Assembly: GCA_914767715.1 (NCBI GenBank)
Contig: OU612067.1
Coordinates: 18,791,001 to 18,855,000, forward strand
Direction: 5' to 3'
Length of the DNA: 64,000 nucleotides
Source: Membranipora membranacea
Lineage: Eukaryota > Bryozoa > Gymnolaemata > Cheilostomatida > Membraniporidae
The position numbers and the translations under genes are program-made. Below, piece after piece: positions 1 through 11,895 of this stretch. A model generated the notes under the pieces. That model was not told where the DNA came from. It saw only the letters and a program-made list of their open reading frames with translations, and did not search any database. Position 1 is the stretch's first letter. Each line of letters opens with the position of its first letter.

Positions 1-1578
1 AATCAAGCTGAACCACCCAGCTGGCTATCTGTCAGATTTCAATTGTAGATGGTGCCTTTCTTTGGTTTGTATTTGGTTAGTAGCATTAAACTACTGTGCT
101 TATGCTTCCAGACTATTTATGCATTAAGATTTGGTACTTGGTAGAGATGATTAATTTTAATCGGTGCTCTACCTCTCTATAATGGATGGTGAGGAGTAAC
201 CTTATTGATGATGTTCTATTGTAGATGAGATGAGCTAATGGACATTGGCTGCCTGTGGCAACAATTTGGATCAGATATGTTTTGGTTGCTTATCTTAGAA
301 TAATAACATGATCTTATTTCCCTTAATTTGGAGTTGTTTCCCTTTACCAATAAGCAATACTGGAGCTCCGATCGCATGCAAACCAGATCAAAATGTATTA
401 ACCAATGTTTAATTCAAGATGATGTCGCTCACCATGGGATTCAGCATTGACAAGGCCAAACCCTGGTAATCAAACATTCAATTTTGTTATTCAAATTTGG
501 TTTCGAACAGCTCGTTCCTGATTGATACTGAGATGTTAATTAGTGCCTGGTCAGTTCATGACAGCTTGCTGCACAAAGAAGTTGGTCAAGCATGCCTTAT
601 AGTTTCAAAGATGCATCACACCCTCTGTATAAGGATTTAGGGTAACTTGCACCGACTCAATCTTCTGTCTTATACTAACCAGCAATACATGTATAACATC
701 TTTTCTAGCACTAACACTTTGACTGTGATTATGTCAAGAAAATTAAATACTGGGTACGTGCCTAAAGTTAGAGCGCTCAAGTTAGTGAACATCGTGTCGT
801 GAATTATACTGTCTGCAGGAGGCCTCATTCAGGATAAAAATGTAAGCGGGAACTAATTATAACTAGAAATGATTGACTCAACCGAATGGAAGAGGAGCGA
901 ATTGTCCATTTGAAAATTTTGCCATGGTATTCGCACACCTGGGATTTTATTTAATGCCAATGAATTCGAACATAAAGTTTCAAATTCTCAACGATGTAAA
1001 GCTATTCAAAAGAAAATGTTATCCTTTCTGATGGTTTTCGATCATTGATAGATTTATTGATCACGCGCCCTCATTGCTCACCCTCACCTGAATGTAAGGT
1101 CATGATCTATTATAGTGTTTAGACAATTTGTTTACGTAGTTGACATACTCATCATTCCCTTCTACAATAACTCTGCTATAACAAACTCAATTTAACTTGG
1201 TGTTTTAACATTGATTATAAACAAACCCAGTATTTATAATCTTTGACAAAACTGCTCTGAACTGGCTATTTGCCACACACAGTTTATTTATTTATTTTTG
1301 GATAGGATATTGCTGGCAAATCATATAGATAGCCCTACATAGTTTCTAGCATAGGTGAAAATGGCTTTCTTTTTAGTTTTCATATAGATATCCGAACTTG
1401 TTTGTCTTGGCTTACTGACAAATGACCTAATATAATGGCTAGCCTAACCATAAGAGTCAATTGAAAGGAATTTATTTAACAAAGTTATTCAATAGATTAT
1501 TGAACACTTGATTTTCAAGGTTAATCCTCCACATTTTTGTTAAAATATTTGCTGCACAAGGAGTGAGACAGACTAAAT
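1..1578. other. Upstream intergenic region, no gene seen
   Basis: AT-rich DNA upstream of the first transporter gene. I see no long reading frame, RNA gene or clear repeat. The promoter and 5' untranslated region of the transporter at 1579 should lie near the right end, but I see no TATA box that decides the start. Confidence 0.5.
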
Positions 1579-4571
1579 ATGGTGCAGATAGTCAAAGATA
1601 CAAAGTATTCGTGGTTGGTGATGGCAGCTTCGCTCGTATCCATGTTTCTGGCAGGTGCGCTGACCTATGGTAGTATATCTGTATTAGCCTATGTATGGGC
1701 GGATATGTATGATTTGGACGCAGACGTAGCTGCCTGGGCACCGTCCGTAATGGGAGCTACCTTTCAGCTTACAGGTCAGCATTCATATTATTTGTATTGT
1801 ATTGTACTGTATGATATTGATCGCAGAATAATGCCGGCAAATTACCATTGTGTGTACGAAACTCCACAGAGATTGGGTGTCACTCTCAACATGTTCTCTA
1901 ATTTAATACCTATTTACTCTGGAGGTAGATATGCTCGAGAGTGCTTGGGACCGATCTCAAGAATGCTCCTGAATGCTTCCCCCTCATATTACACCCATCG
2001 CCTGGCAGTGAATACGTATTTACCATTACTCCTGGTATTTCCATTCCTTCATGTCTCTTTCAATCATGAAAGCCAAAAAAGTGTAGTATATTGTTCATGA
2101 AAATCAAGTAAATCTAAGACCAGCCATCCTTTTTGATAAATCTATAGCCTACAAAATGAAAAGTATGTAGTCTCATCACTTAGTGTTCACTAAGACTTCT
2201 CTTACGGTACCGAACACTGCATATTGAAATGGATAAAACATCTTTCCCCTGCTCTTTCAAAAATTCAATTTACCCCAGTTATTCAGAACTACGGATAAGA
2301 TTTTGAATTTCTGTTATTGGTATCGGCCTAGTGTTGTATTGAGCCAGCAAAAATGAAAATGAGCCGAGCCACTGAAATTTCCCTAAATTCGTGTACGAGT
2401 CGGGTCGAGTCGAAAAGAGCTCGTGAAATGGATTTACATTACAACTTCATAAATCGATGTCCTACTCCTACACTGTCTTCAGATATCACAATTTAAAAGA
2501 ATGATGGATATTCATCCACTAATCACTAGTGCAATTAGCTAATAGTACATGTTAAGTTTGATTCAGTTTGTAATATATCATCTAGACATAATGAACTATG
2601 TTGAGACCAAGTTTCATCAAATTCTGTCAAGTATTTATCGAACTATAGATGTCTGAAGAAAGCTTTATGTAGTGTTGTTAGCTGTTCATAATAATCACAG
2701 CAAAAGCATGACTAATAGCTATATGTTTTATGATGGTATAGTCTCTATTTCCAACCTCCGTCATATAAAATCGATAGCATAGCCATAGTGGTTAAGATCG
2801 TGGTCTGTTGTGCACAAGGTCTCAGGTTGAGTCCAGGTGCAGGCAGTATTTTGACCATCACTCTAGTAGTTGAAGATGCAGACCTCTGACCCGACTTGAC
2901 CCTAACATGACCCGACCACAGAAACCCGAAACCCGACCCAGTTGACTCACCCTGAATACAACACTAGGTATCCGCCGCCCTTAATATCATAAAGGCCTCA
3001 TTGACAATGGTCTGTTTCCAGCATCACTGAGTTATGTTCTACTTTTCCAGGTCCGGTCGTAGTGATAGTAATTCATCTTATTGGGACATGGAAGATTCAG
3101 GTATTAGCAGCAGTGATTACAATGTGCTCATCTTTAGCGACAGCTTTCTCCACTCAGTACTGGCATGTTATTCTAAGCTATGCAGTCATCCAAGGTTAGT
3201 AGTAGGGTCTCAGCAACTAATAGCACAGTTATTGTAATATTCATCTGACCAAGAACTGTTTTGTTAGAATGTTAGACGTTTGTCTGCATTGGGAATTGCC
3301 CCCTCCCTCCATCGCTTATCAAGTGAGGGAAGCATGGTATGCTATCACATCATTGTGTGTTGTATACATCATGTATGTGATGACTTCATCAATCTGTTCT
3401 ATTTACCGTAGGCACTGGAGCATCAGTCCTCTACCTAACAAGTACAGAAATAGTGAGTCTATACTTTGAGAAACACAGAGATAAGATGTACCCCGCTCAG
3501 GCCTTAAGTTTCGCTTTAGCAATGATAGCCACTCCATCATTGCTAGAATACATGATCAAGGTGACTTCATATAAGACAGCTATGATAATTCTAGCCATGC
3601 CTAATCTGATTCAGCTTCCTGTGGCATTTGTATACAGAGGGCCATGCAAGGATAGTCAAGCAGATGTGGTTGAGGGATCTACTGGTATAGAAAATGAGGC
3701 GCATGCAATAGAAGAAAACCATGAGCTTTCTGACGATCCACATTTGGGATATAAATCCGAATTGGAAGAAGATTCACATCACACAAACAACAATAACAAC
3801 ACTGGAAACTCAAAGATATTGAAAAACTCATCTAATGTCGAGACAGAGATAAACCTGGAAAAGCTAGAGGGTGATGGAAACTTTGACGATGTAGACCTCT
3901 CTGAGGAGGCAACTCCAAAATCTAATGAGACCCCAGACAAGCATTCTATAATAACCTCACACCTCTACGCTCTGAAGAACTGGACCTTTATACTATATCT
4001 CTTCTACTTCCTGGTGACTTCTGTAGGAGAGTCCACTTATTACGCTTTTGCTGTAGACTTCTCTGTCTCACTTGGGATTTTAAATCTCACAGAGGCAGCA
4101 TTAGGAATGACCTTGTCAGGGGTCAGTTTGTGTACTGGTTGTTTAGCTATGGCAATATTGTCTCATTGGCAACTTCCTAGATTAGAAATCACTGTTGGCA
4201 GCGCGTTTGTGATGGGTATCGCGCTGATCTGTGTATCCCTGTCCAAATCGTTAACTGTTATTTATGTTTGTTTTATAATCTATGGGTTCACAGAGGGGGT
4301 GTATGTTGCTAACGCCCCCTCTCTGATCCAGTTCAGCTTTGAGGACTCTGATTATATGTTGATCAGACTTTCATACGTGTACGTGATGACTGGACTAGGT
4401 TCCCTTGTAGGACCAGTGATGACTGGCTATTTCACTAAGGCTTATGGTATTCAGTATCTATTTTATTTCTTAGGAGCGTTTCCACTTACAGGCTCAATGG
4501 TTCTGTTACCTTACCTTGTATATAAGAAGGTGGCTGCTTGTAGAACTCCTGATGTTAGCTCAGTGGCTTAA
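1579..4571 (+). CDS. SLC16/monocarboxylate-transporter-like MFS transporter, copy 1
   Basis: Three coding exons (1579-1774, 3051-3194, 3412-4571) join in phase 1 at both introns and give 499 residues. Exon 1 starts with MVQIVKDTKYSW and carries the first membrane helix and the following loop. Exon 2 adds two helices. Exon 3 carries the rest. Residues 131-148 (YFEKHRDKMYPAQALSFA) match the SLC16 signature YFxKRRxLAxGLAxAG after helix 4. A hydrophilic acidic loop of roughly residues 190-300 separates the two six-helix halves, as in MCT proteins. The first-helix signature DGGWGW of classical MCTs is reduced to KYSW, so the substrate cannot be named. Likely a plasma-membrane carrier of small organic acids; this is inference from the family. 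It is the only + strand member of a four-gene cluster and converges on copy 2. The frame reading past 1774 is intron read-through. Confidence 0.9.
2327..2968. mobile_element. Non-autonomous DNA transposon-like element in intron 1 of MFS copy 1
   Basis: CCTAGTGTTGTATT at 2327-2340 is repeated inverted as AATACAACACTAGG at 2955-2968. The flanks form an imperfect direct repeat (GGTATCGGCC at 2319-2328 and GGTATCCGCC at 2967-2976, partly overlapping the ends). Subterminal GGGTCGAGTCG and ACCCGACCC motifs also face each other. There is no transposase frame inside. This looks like a MITE of about 640 bp; the superfamily is not clear because the exact target duplication is ambiguous. Confidence 0.6.
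2775..2845 (+). repeat. tRNA-like (SINE-type) sequence
   Basis: A TAGCCATAGTGGTTAAG A-box-like stretch at about 2780-2797 is followed by the B-box-like GGTTGAGTCC at 2825-2834. The spacing suits a tRNA-derived RNA polymerase III promoter. The cloverleaf is degenerate, so a SINE head or tRNA relic is more likely than a working tRNA. It lies inside the inverted-repeat element of the same intron. Confidence 0.4.
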
Positions 4572-5628
4572 ACCTAACCACTATTAGCTCTCTTTGTCAC
4601 ATCATGGCAGCTATCGGTCGGACAGAGTACTTTTTCCAAGCTCATACACATAAAGAAACATTGCTATTTTTTATAGAGAAATATTTTTTATTGACTGCTT
4701 TACTTACAGTTGTTCTAGCATAGGCCGGAAATGTCTGATCAGAGAAATATTATTTTTTAATCTCTTTTTGTCACAGTTTTCAAGTGTTTTATTATTTCCA
4801 CAAAATTTCACCAGCAGAACAAAGAAGCATTTACGTCAAGGCTTTGATGTCTGGAGATTTTGGCGTGACCATATATATATAGTACATACATTTACACATG
4901 CATAAATTTAGTTATAGACTCTTTCATGTACATTAATCATCTGCATTACAATGATAGTGATTTATTCTCCCATTTATTTGATTATTTCTTTTATTGATTA
5001 CGTTGTGAGCATACCTCATAGCAGGAACTAGAGCGCTACAATTATTTTATGTAATATCTATACGCTCTTATCTGCCAAAAACAGGTCCATCAATTTTGGA
5101 CTTGGTATTGGTATTATATTATGGTATAATATAATTGCGTTAGTGATAAAAATAAAGCAAGCTCGTAAATCGTAATTGTCTTCTCTATTGATTGTATGGA
5201 ACAATTTTTTTTCGGTCAATATTTCGGTCTTTTTAACTCAATTAGTAAGCTCACTGTATCAATAGAAATATATATTTTGCGCTGAATCTGCTCGCGCCAA
5301 ATAGACAACAGATAAAATCGTAGAAATTGGCTTGAACCATGAATTTGAGACTGCAGGCTGCACGGATGACTGATATCGCAGGTATGTTTTGTGTGATTTA
5401 TGTGGTATTATAATATTCATATAAAAGTCTATAATAGTCTATTGTTCTCCTCTATATTATGCTTTATTACACCATACATGTCTGTGTCATCGTGACTCCA
5501 GACAGGTTATTGTCACCGGGTTAAGATGGGAATGAAATAAGATAAATCACAAAACTACAATGTTACTTACTCATGTGTGTGATCATAGTTTCGTACAGAT
5601 GTCCCAAACTCCCTGGTTATATTGACAC

Positions 5629-6014
5629 TAGACCAAGTTTGGTCCAATTGCCTGCCTTCAGAGTTGATTAAAAAGGTTGATTAAAATCAGATGACATATC
5701 ACACGCCACATCCCGAAGCATGGGCGGCGAAATACTAGTTGCCTTAGGGGGCTAGGCTGCAATATCTGCGCCCATTTGCTCTCAGTTTGCAGGCAGGTCG
5801 GAGCACACCTGGGGGTCCAACCAAACCACAGCAGTCAGTAGACTTCAGTGGGATTCGAACCCACCACCTTCAACATTTGCATGCTGAAGGGACGGCGCTC
5901 TAACCAACTGAGCTACCTCCTACTCCAAGTTGCTCCCGATCGATTGGTCACGCAGCGGCTTGACCAGTGGAAGGGTGCAACTGGAATGCAGGCAAATGGA
6001 TTAAACTTGATCTA
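5629..6014. mobile_element. Inverted-repeat element enclosing a tRNA-like module
   Basis: TAGACCAAGTTTGGTCCA begins at 5629 and runs on into ATTGCCTGC. Its imperfect inverted copy runs from 5984 to 6014 (GCAGGCAAATGGATTAAAC then TTGATCTA); about 25 of 31 positions pair. The same terminal sequence forms the arms of the shorter element at 47287-47414, and a single copy occurs near 15800-15822. The inside carries a tRNA-like sequence. This looks like a non-autonomous element family of this genome. Confidence 0.6.
5849..5925 (-). repeat. tRNA-derived sequence (SINE head or tRNA relic)
   Basis: On the minus strand TAGCTCAGTTGGTTAGAG (5898-5915) is a good A box and GGTTCGAATCC (5851-5861) a perfect B box. 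The D arm (GCTC/GAGC) and the T arm (GTGGG TTCGAAT CCCAC) both form. The anticodon arm has a CCTTCA/TGAAGG stem with a 12-nt loop, and the region between the D and T arms is about 9 nt too long. No 7-bp acceptor stem pairs. A functional tRNA is therefore unlikely unless the extra bases are an intron. Confidence 0.6.
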
Positions 6015-6153
6015 TATTAACACTGACAGACAGATCAATTGATAAAAAAGTAAATTGTTCTTTGTTAAAATGCAGATGAAATAAATAGTAAATTTATGAG
6101 CTTACAATACAAAAATAATGATGACAAGGAGTTTTACTCCTTGATGATGATAT

Positions 6154-9100
6154 CTAGTTTCTACATTCCTGTACTTCGATTGTCTCTTTTTTCCCATGAC
6201 TGCTGCACTGTCTTATTTTTTTGTATAACCAGTAAGGAAGTAAAATAAAAAATGCTGATAGTGGTAATGCTCCTAAGAAGAAAAATAAGTACTTCATTCC
6301 AAATGTTTTAGCAAAATGGCCGGCAATAATTGGACCGACTAGAGCCCCAATACCAGTCACCACAAATACATAGGACAGCCTGATAATCATGTACTGCGAG
6401 TGTTCAAAACCGGAGGCAACATAACTTGTGAGGTTTGATATATAGACTCCTTCTGTGAACCCAAAAATGATAAAACAAGTGTACATGGCGGCTTGGGAGT
6501 TTGATAAGGAGACGCATACCACAGATATACCCATGAATAGAACAACAAACACATTGATCGCTATTCTGTCCAACTTCCAATGTGAGAGAACCGTCATAAA
6601 TATGGCAGCCGTGCACAAACTGACGCTGGTCAATGTCATCCCTAAAGCTGCCTCAGTCAGCGTCAGTATATTTAATGAGACAGAGTAGTCCACTGCAAAC
6701 GCATGGAATGAAAACTCGCCGGCCGCTGCGAACATGTTATAGACAAGATACAGGATGAAAGCTGTGTCTTTGAACACAAATAGGTGAGACGACAAGACTG
6801 AGCGCTTTTCTATCCCAGGCTGATCTGTGTCATTGTTCTCTGAAGAAGTATTCTGCTTGATAATTGTAACATCATTCATGTCGTTGATAGTAGTATTTTG
6901 CTCATATTCACCATCTTTGCTGTCTGCACTCCTATGATCTACGTAGTCTACATCGATGCCAGATTCTTCTGATGTAGAATTGTTTTCACACTCCACAGCG
7001 ACTTCACTTATGTGCTCGAATGCAGGGTTATCTTCGGACAACTTCCGTTCTGGACTTTCGGGAGCAGCTGAATTGGAGTTATCCTCTTTTTGAGTGGCAC
7101 ACATGTCCGCATTGCATCGTCCGCGGTACACGAGGGCGATAGGAAATGAGAGCAGATTAGGCATAGCGAGAATAATCAGGGCTGTTTGATATGAAGTCAC
7201 ACTGATCAAGTATTCCATTAATGAAGGAGTGACGCTCATACCGATACTGAATGCTAAGACCAGCGCAGCGTACATCTTATCCTTATACTTCTCTGTGTAT
7301 ATAGCTATCATGTCTGTGCTTGTGAACTCAATGATTGCCCCTCCGACACCTTCAACGAAAAAATGGTGGTTCAACTTGAAAGCTTCAAGGAGAATTATGA
7401 CACAAGACACAAAATGTTTCAAACGCTCTACGGAACTGGTTTTTATCTGTATTTTCAATTATGCAGCTGGTGGCCCACAGGTGCCACTGAACAAAAAAAT
7501 AAGAAATTTTTCAAGTAATACACATTTGACAAAAGTTAGATTTTATGCGATAACGTTATGCTAATAAAGTTTTAAAAAAGATTCTTGTGATATACTCCTC
7601 TTTGACAATTTATATTCCAGTACAATGTAGTATCCTACTTCATGTTCATCGCCCCGTCAAATTAATCATTAACAAAAGTTCTCATATCCCTCCAAAAATC
7701 TATCTCGGCAAAATCCACACTAAGACAGTGGCATCACACAAACTCAAATCCAATCAACCCTATTTCAAAATTGGTAGTTATGGGTCAATAAGTACACAAA
7801 TATCATCTACAGGAGGAAGGTTCTCCTGTACAGACTTGAAATATTGAAGTTAATGCTAGCAGGGGGAATGCTAGCTACCTAATGTTAAGCTGCCCAAAAA
7901 TTCTGGATAATTTTATAACTCTAGGGAAGCAGGGAAGCAGGGAAGCAGGGAAGCAGGGAAGCAGGGAAGCAGGGAAGGTATTTACATTCCAAAGGCCAAT
8001 CATTTTTGACAGGTGCCGCAATTGCTTATGGGGATAATACCACCACAATCCAAATTTCCACGCTACTTATATTTTATTTATAGCAGCATATTTCGTCTTA
8101 AACCAAGGAGTAACAGCTGTTGCTCAAACTTAGCTTGCATCATGGTGACTTGGAGAGTAATACAGGCCTGTAGTTCTAGTGGAGACAGAGACGTTCTGCC
8201 TACCATAAAATGCTCAATAGGGTGGCGTAAAAATGCTATAATTGAATATTCCATGTCAGAATCAGCTCATTTGGGACTTCCATAAATGCTAATTATATCA
8301 CTAAAAATCTTTGCAGGCTGGGAATAAACCCCTGCAGACCCCACAGGAGGAGCTTACAATACCCAACCTGGTGTTACTTCTCCCCCTCAATGATTTCCGC
8401 CTCCTCTATCATATTTCCTAACTACTGCCCTGTAATAGCAAGGAGTAACAGCTGCTCTTTGGTTAAACAATTTGGTATGGAAGCAAACACAATAACAGCG
8501 CCAATTCAATAGGTTTTGTATGACTGTACACATTGTGATAAGATGAGAAGAATTTATTTTAATGATTTGCATAATTTAGAGCCGAAAACTACATGGTCAC
8601 TCCGCTTGCCGTGGTTAACGCCCTGATTGATGATAGGTATTTGGAGTTTCCTGTCCACAGAGTTGTCTGAATGTGAGCAATAACTTCCTGAGCTCTTAAC
8701 TAAAGTCCCAACTCTAAACATACAGTCAACCTGAGATTCAGGCACGTTTATGCAGAGAGTGTTTTAAGTTTTATGTAATAGGTCCAGGTTTGGGATAATA
8801 TGCCTAAATCATACACTTATTGGCAAACAACATCACATTTGGGCTTTTTCAATAGGCTACAAACTTGTAAATCGAATGCAATAGATTTTGTCGAAGATAA
8901 ATTTAAATTGTGCCACCTGATAAAAATTGAATTTGCCAAAGCATAATCTGTGCAATGAACCAACTTTATCTATTCATCTGTGTGAGTACATTTATACCAA
9001 TTTTGTAGATGATGGGATCAGAAAAATACCCCAAGTAATTGACCAGTGTTGCAATACTTTTCCTGGTATGCAAATCAAATTGTTGGAACTAATCTCAACA

Positions 9101-11051
9101 AGGAGACTCCTTGTTCTTACAGAGACCTGCATCTATAAAACACTAGTTCATAAACGTGAACTCCTCCCCAAAGAAAAAAAAAGTAGCGGAGTCCAAGCAC
9201 TTGAACTACCAAAACACAGCAATGTTACTCAGGAAGGTATTGCCATCACAACCACACCTGATAGTGGGAGTAGCCCATAGAGTGACTATACACTCTATAT
9301 TAACTCTATGGAGTGGCTACTAGAAAATAATATCGGCTGTTACACTGAGGCATCCACTAATAAACGTGATGAGGTTAGATCAAGTTTGATTAAATTTTTC
9401 TGCATTTCCGCCTAGCTAGAGGTTGAACACTCGAGTAGACTGAACCTGAGCATGTGTTGCCTCATAGCTCATCGTTTAATAGATTATTTCGTGAATGGTT
9501 CTCTGCTTCGACAGGATTTACATGACGAGACGTACCCTAGATGTGCTCAGATGAACGCGTTTGTTCCCATGACAGTCTAGATGAAATCACTTGACATTTT
9601 GTCTCTATCAAGTAAGAGAAAGTGCATATTTATTCTCTTATTCACAGAAAACTGATAACTTTGTAATAATTTGGTAGATATTGGCACTTCCCAATGAACT
9701 TGGTTGTCCAAATTGTGGTTTTCTGCATGACACGCCTGAACATTTAATCACACAGAGCACTCTTTTTACGGAAAGTGAGAAACTGCGTCTGGCTTTCTTT
9801 GATTTATTGCAGTTTATGAAATGAAATGAGATGAATGATGGGCGGAAGAAATTTGACCATGATCGAGAATACAGCCTGCAAACATTAGTCTCAGCAGTTT
9901 ATCGATACGGGGGTTCCCAAGCCAAGATCAAATTCAAGACGCCCAACACATAGGCCTGGTTACCACATTTTAAATACATTTCCACTCTTCAATAAAAATC
10001 TTAGTCCAATTATAACACATACAGCCAGAATCTAAGCAGTGGGTCACAATAGATTGTTGTAAGATAAAATGCGGCCAATATCTTGCAACAACCGTTCGGA
10101 CCGCTGAAATTTTTGCAAAAGGTGTTACAAGCGCAAAAAACCTGCAGTTTATGAACTATGGTTTTAGTTCTGTGCATGCACTTACCTTGTATGATTGAAA
10201 AACTGAGGATAACATGCCAATATTCCGAAGCAAATGCAGTAGCTAACGATGCACCAAATGTCAGCGTTGCACCCACCAGATGGAATTTCCAATGTCCGAT
10301 AAGTTGCATCACCATCGTCAGGAAAGGACCTAGGAGAAAATCATGTACAGTGACTCATTTATGATCAAAATGGATGCATTGAGGGAACCTGGTCAATAAA
10401 AGTATGTATATATGTCAGTTGAGTAAGTAAGTCAAGGAGATGTTTCCTGCAAAAACAAACCTATTCATCAGATTCATGATGAAACGCTACTGTTTTCAGA
10501 GGAAATTGAAAACTTGGTTAATACAATAAAAATATCAAAATCTTATCCACTGTCATAGTTTACGTGGTTGATAGTGTAATGCCACTAACTCCCATTGTAG
10601 CCGTCTTAGACTACCCTACCCCTGTCATAATATTTGGCATGAAAATGGATGACTAAGAAGAAAAAGAAACACATCTTCCTGTTCTGGTAAATCTTGTGAG
10701 ATTTCGTTTAAACATTATTTAATCTGATCGACCTATTCTCCTTCGACTGAGGATCAGGAAATATATAATTTCGGAGATTTATGACTACCTAAGTGTCACA
10801 ACGCTGCTGTTAAACAGGGTATCACTCACTCTAATCTAATCCAGAATCTCACCTGTAAGTTGGTAGGAGGCTCCCATTATGGCTGGGGCCCAGGCAGCCA
10901 ACCCAGCGTCCAATCTAAACCTCTCACTCCAGATGTAAACTAACACGGACAGACTACCAAATGTCAGTAACCCACACAAAAACAAAGAGTAGAGTATGGA
11001 TACCATGACCACACAGGCATATTTAGTGTCTTTTACGATTACAGCTTCCAT
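6154..11051 (-). CDS. SLC16-like MFS transporter, copy 2
   Basis: Minus-strand gene with coding exons 11051-10853, 10329-10186 and 7349-6154, all joined in phase 1, giving 512 residues. I chose the start at 11051 (MEAVIVKDTKYA) because it aligns with copy 1; an in-frame ATG at 11102 is an alternative. Exon 3 begins with a GVGGAIIEFTSTDM stretch equivalent to GTGASVLYLTSTEI of copy 1, followed by EKYKDKMY in the SLC16 signature position near residue 134. The loop between the two halves is long and rich in Asp, Glu, Ser and Asn. The C-terminus ends in a charged cytoplasmic tail. Intron 2 is 2.8 kb and holds repeats and a LINE relic. Substrate unknown; carrier function is inferred from the family. 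The first-helix motif is KYACVV, so even the tryptophan of KYSW is missing. Confidence 0.88.
7924..7977. repeat. Short tandem repeat, 8-bp unit
   Basis: About seven head-to-tail copies of GGAAGCAG lie in intron 2 of MFS copy 2. The copies look identical, so the array is probably young and variable in length. Confidence 0.9.
9275..9311. repeat. Small palindromic element with CCATAGAGT ends
   Basis: CCATAGAGT at the left is answered by ACTCTATGG at the right, with an inner ATAGAGTG/CACTCTAT-like pairing. The same ends bound the 97-bp palindromic element at 47988-48084, so this may be a shorter member of that family. It lies in intron 2 of MFS copy 2. Confidence 0.45.
9684..9824 (+). pseudogene. 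Relic of a non-LTR retrotransposon C-terminus
   Basis: A short open frame reads LGCPNCGFLHDTPEHLI, which fits the CxxC...DTxEHLxxxC zinc-knuckle pattern near the C-terminus of many LINE polymerases. The last cysteine is replaced by serine. No reverse transcriptase core remains beside it. It lies in intron 2 of MFS copy 2 on the opposite strand to the gene. Assignment rests on this motif only. Confidence 0.45.
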
Positions 11052-11895
11052 GATGTAGTAGTACCTGCTCTTCAATAACTCACTGGTTCGACCGCTTGAC
11101 AAGGAACTGTTGAAATGAATATTATTACTCTGGTGATTATTTATAATAGAGATCGAACATCATAAAGATCAGTGATAGAGGTCACGCTTAAAATACCCGG
11201 ATTCATATAAACTGTTAACAATAATTACCTACACTATGTATATGTGTGTGATTTTGATTGATTTATTTATTTATAAATCATAAAATTTCTCTGAAAGTGT
11301 GTATATAACAAGTGGAATGCCAACCTCTGAAAGGACAAAACTGTAACAAGTAGCTTGCTGGGTGGCAGAGCGCTGTGAAAAAATATGCCGCTTTACTCTT
11401 GGATGATTGATGGGAGGATTAGAGGAGTGATAAACGGCTAGATTAGTGTCATGGTATTGTTTGGATACGAGATCCACAATGGGAAATCTCTATCGGAGTT
11501 TGATGGCTAAAAGATGGAAGACGGATTTCTGTTTAGGCTAGAAAAATCACCAGCACTGATACTGATACAAATTTATTTGCCTAACACGGTCATCTTGACG
11601 TACAGTGAGAGAATTGAAATATAATCAGCAATGGTAATCTATGACTCACTCATGATGTGGGTTGAGAGTGAGGGATCTAAATGACTTATACACAAAATGG
11701 TACAGAATAAAAGTAAACCTAACATCTATTATATTGGTCAAGTTAAAAATAAAAAAACAAAGACTATTATTTCATTAAATTCATCTGTGGCTTACCAGAT
11801 CAAAGTGCTAGCTGGCACTGGTTCTTATAGGAGGAGGTGTATAAGTTATCAAAGATGATTGGGTTCTTGTTAGCTACTATCTTGGACGGGCTTCT

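Larger units (their letters stand above)
4572..6153. other. 3' flank between convergent MFS copies 1 and 2
   Basis: Contains the probable 3' untranslated region of copy 1, with AATAAA at 5151-5156 about 580 nt after its stop. It also holds the repeat element at 5629-6014. A short palindrome, CAAGGAGT then ACTCCTTG, at 6125-6144 sits just beyond the stop of copy 2. No coding sequence was found. Confidence 0.5.

Noticed and set aside
5849-5925. Functional tRNA gene
   Set aside because: The D and T arms are good, but there is no paired acceptor stem and the anticodon region is too long; a tRNA-derived repeat fits better.
6455-6688. Plus-strand frames over MFS copies 2-4 (6455, 12209, 27024 and similar)
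   Set aside because: They are antisense shadows of conserved transporter exons; the minus-strand frame has the protein family match.
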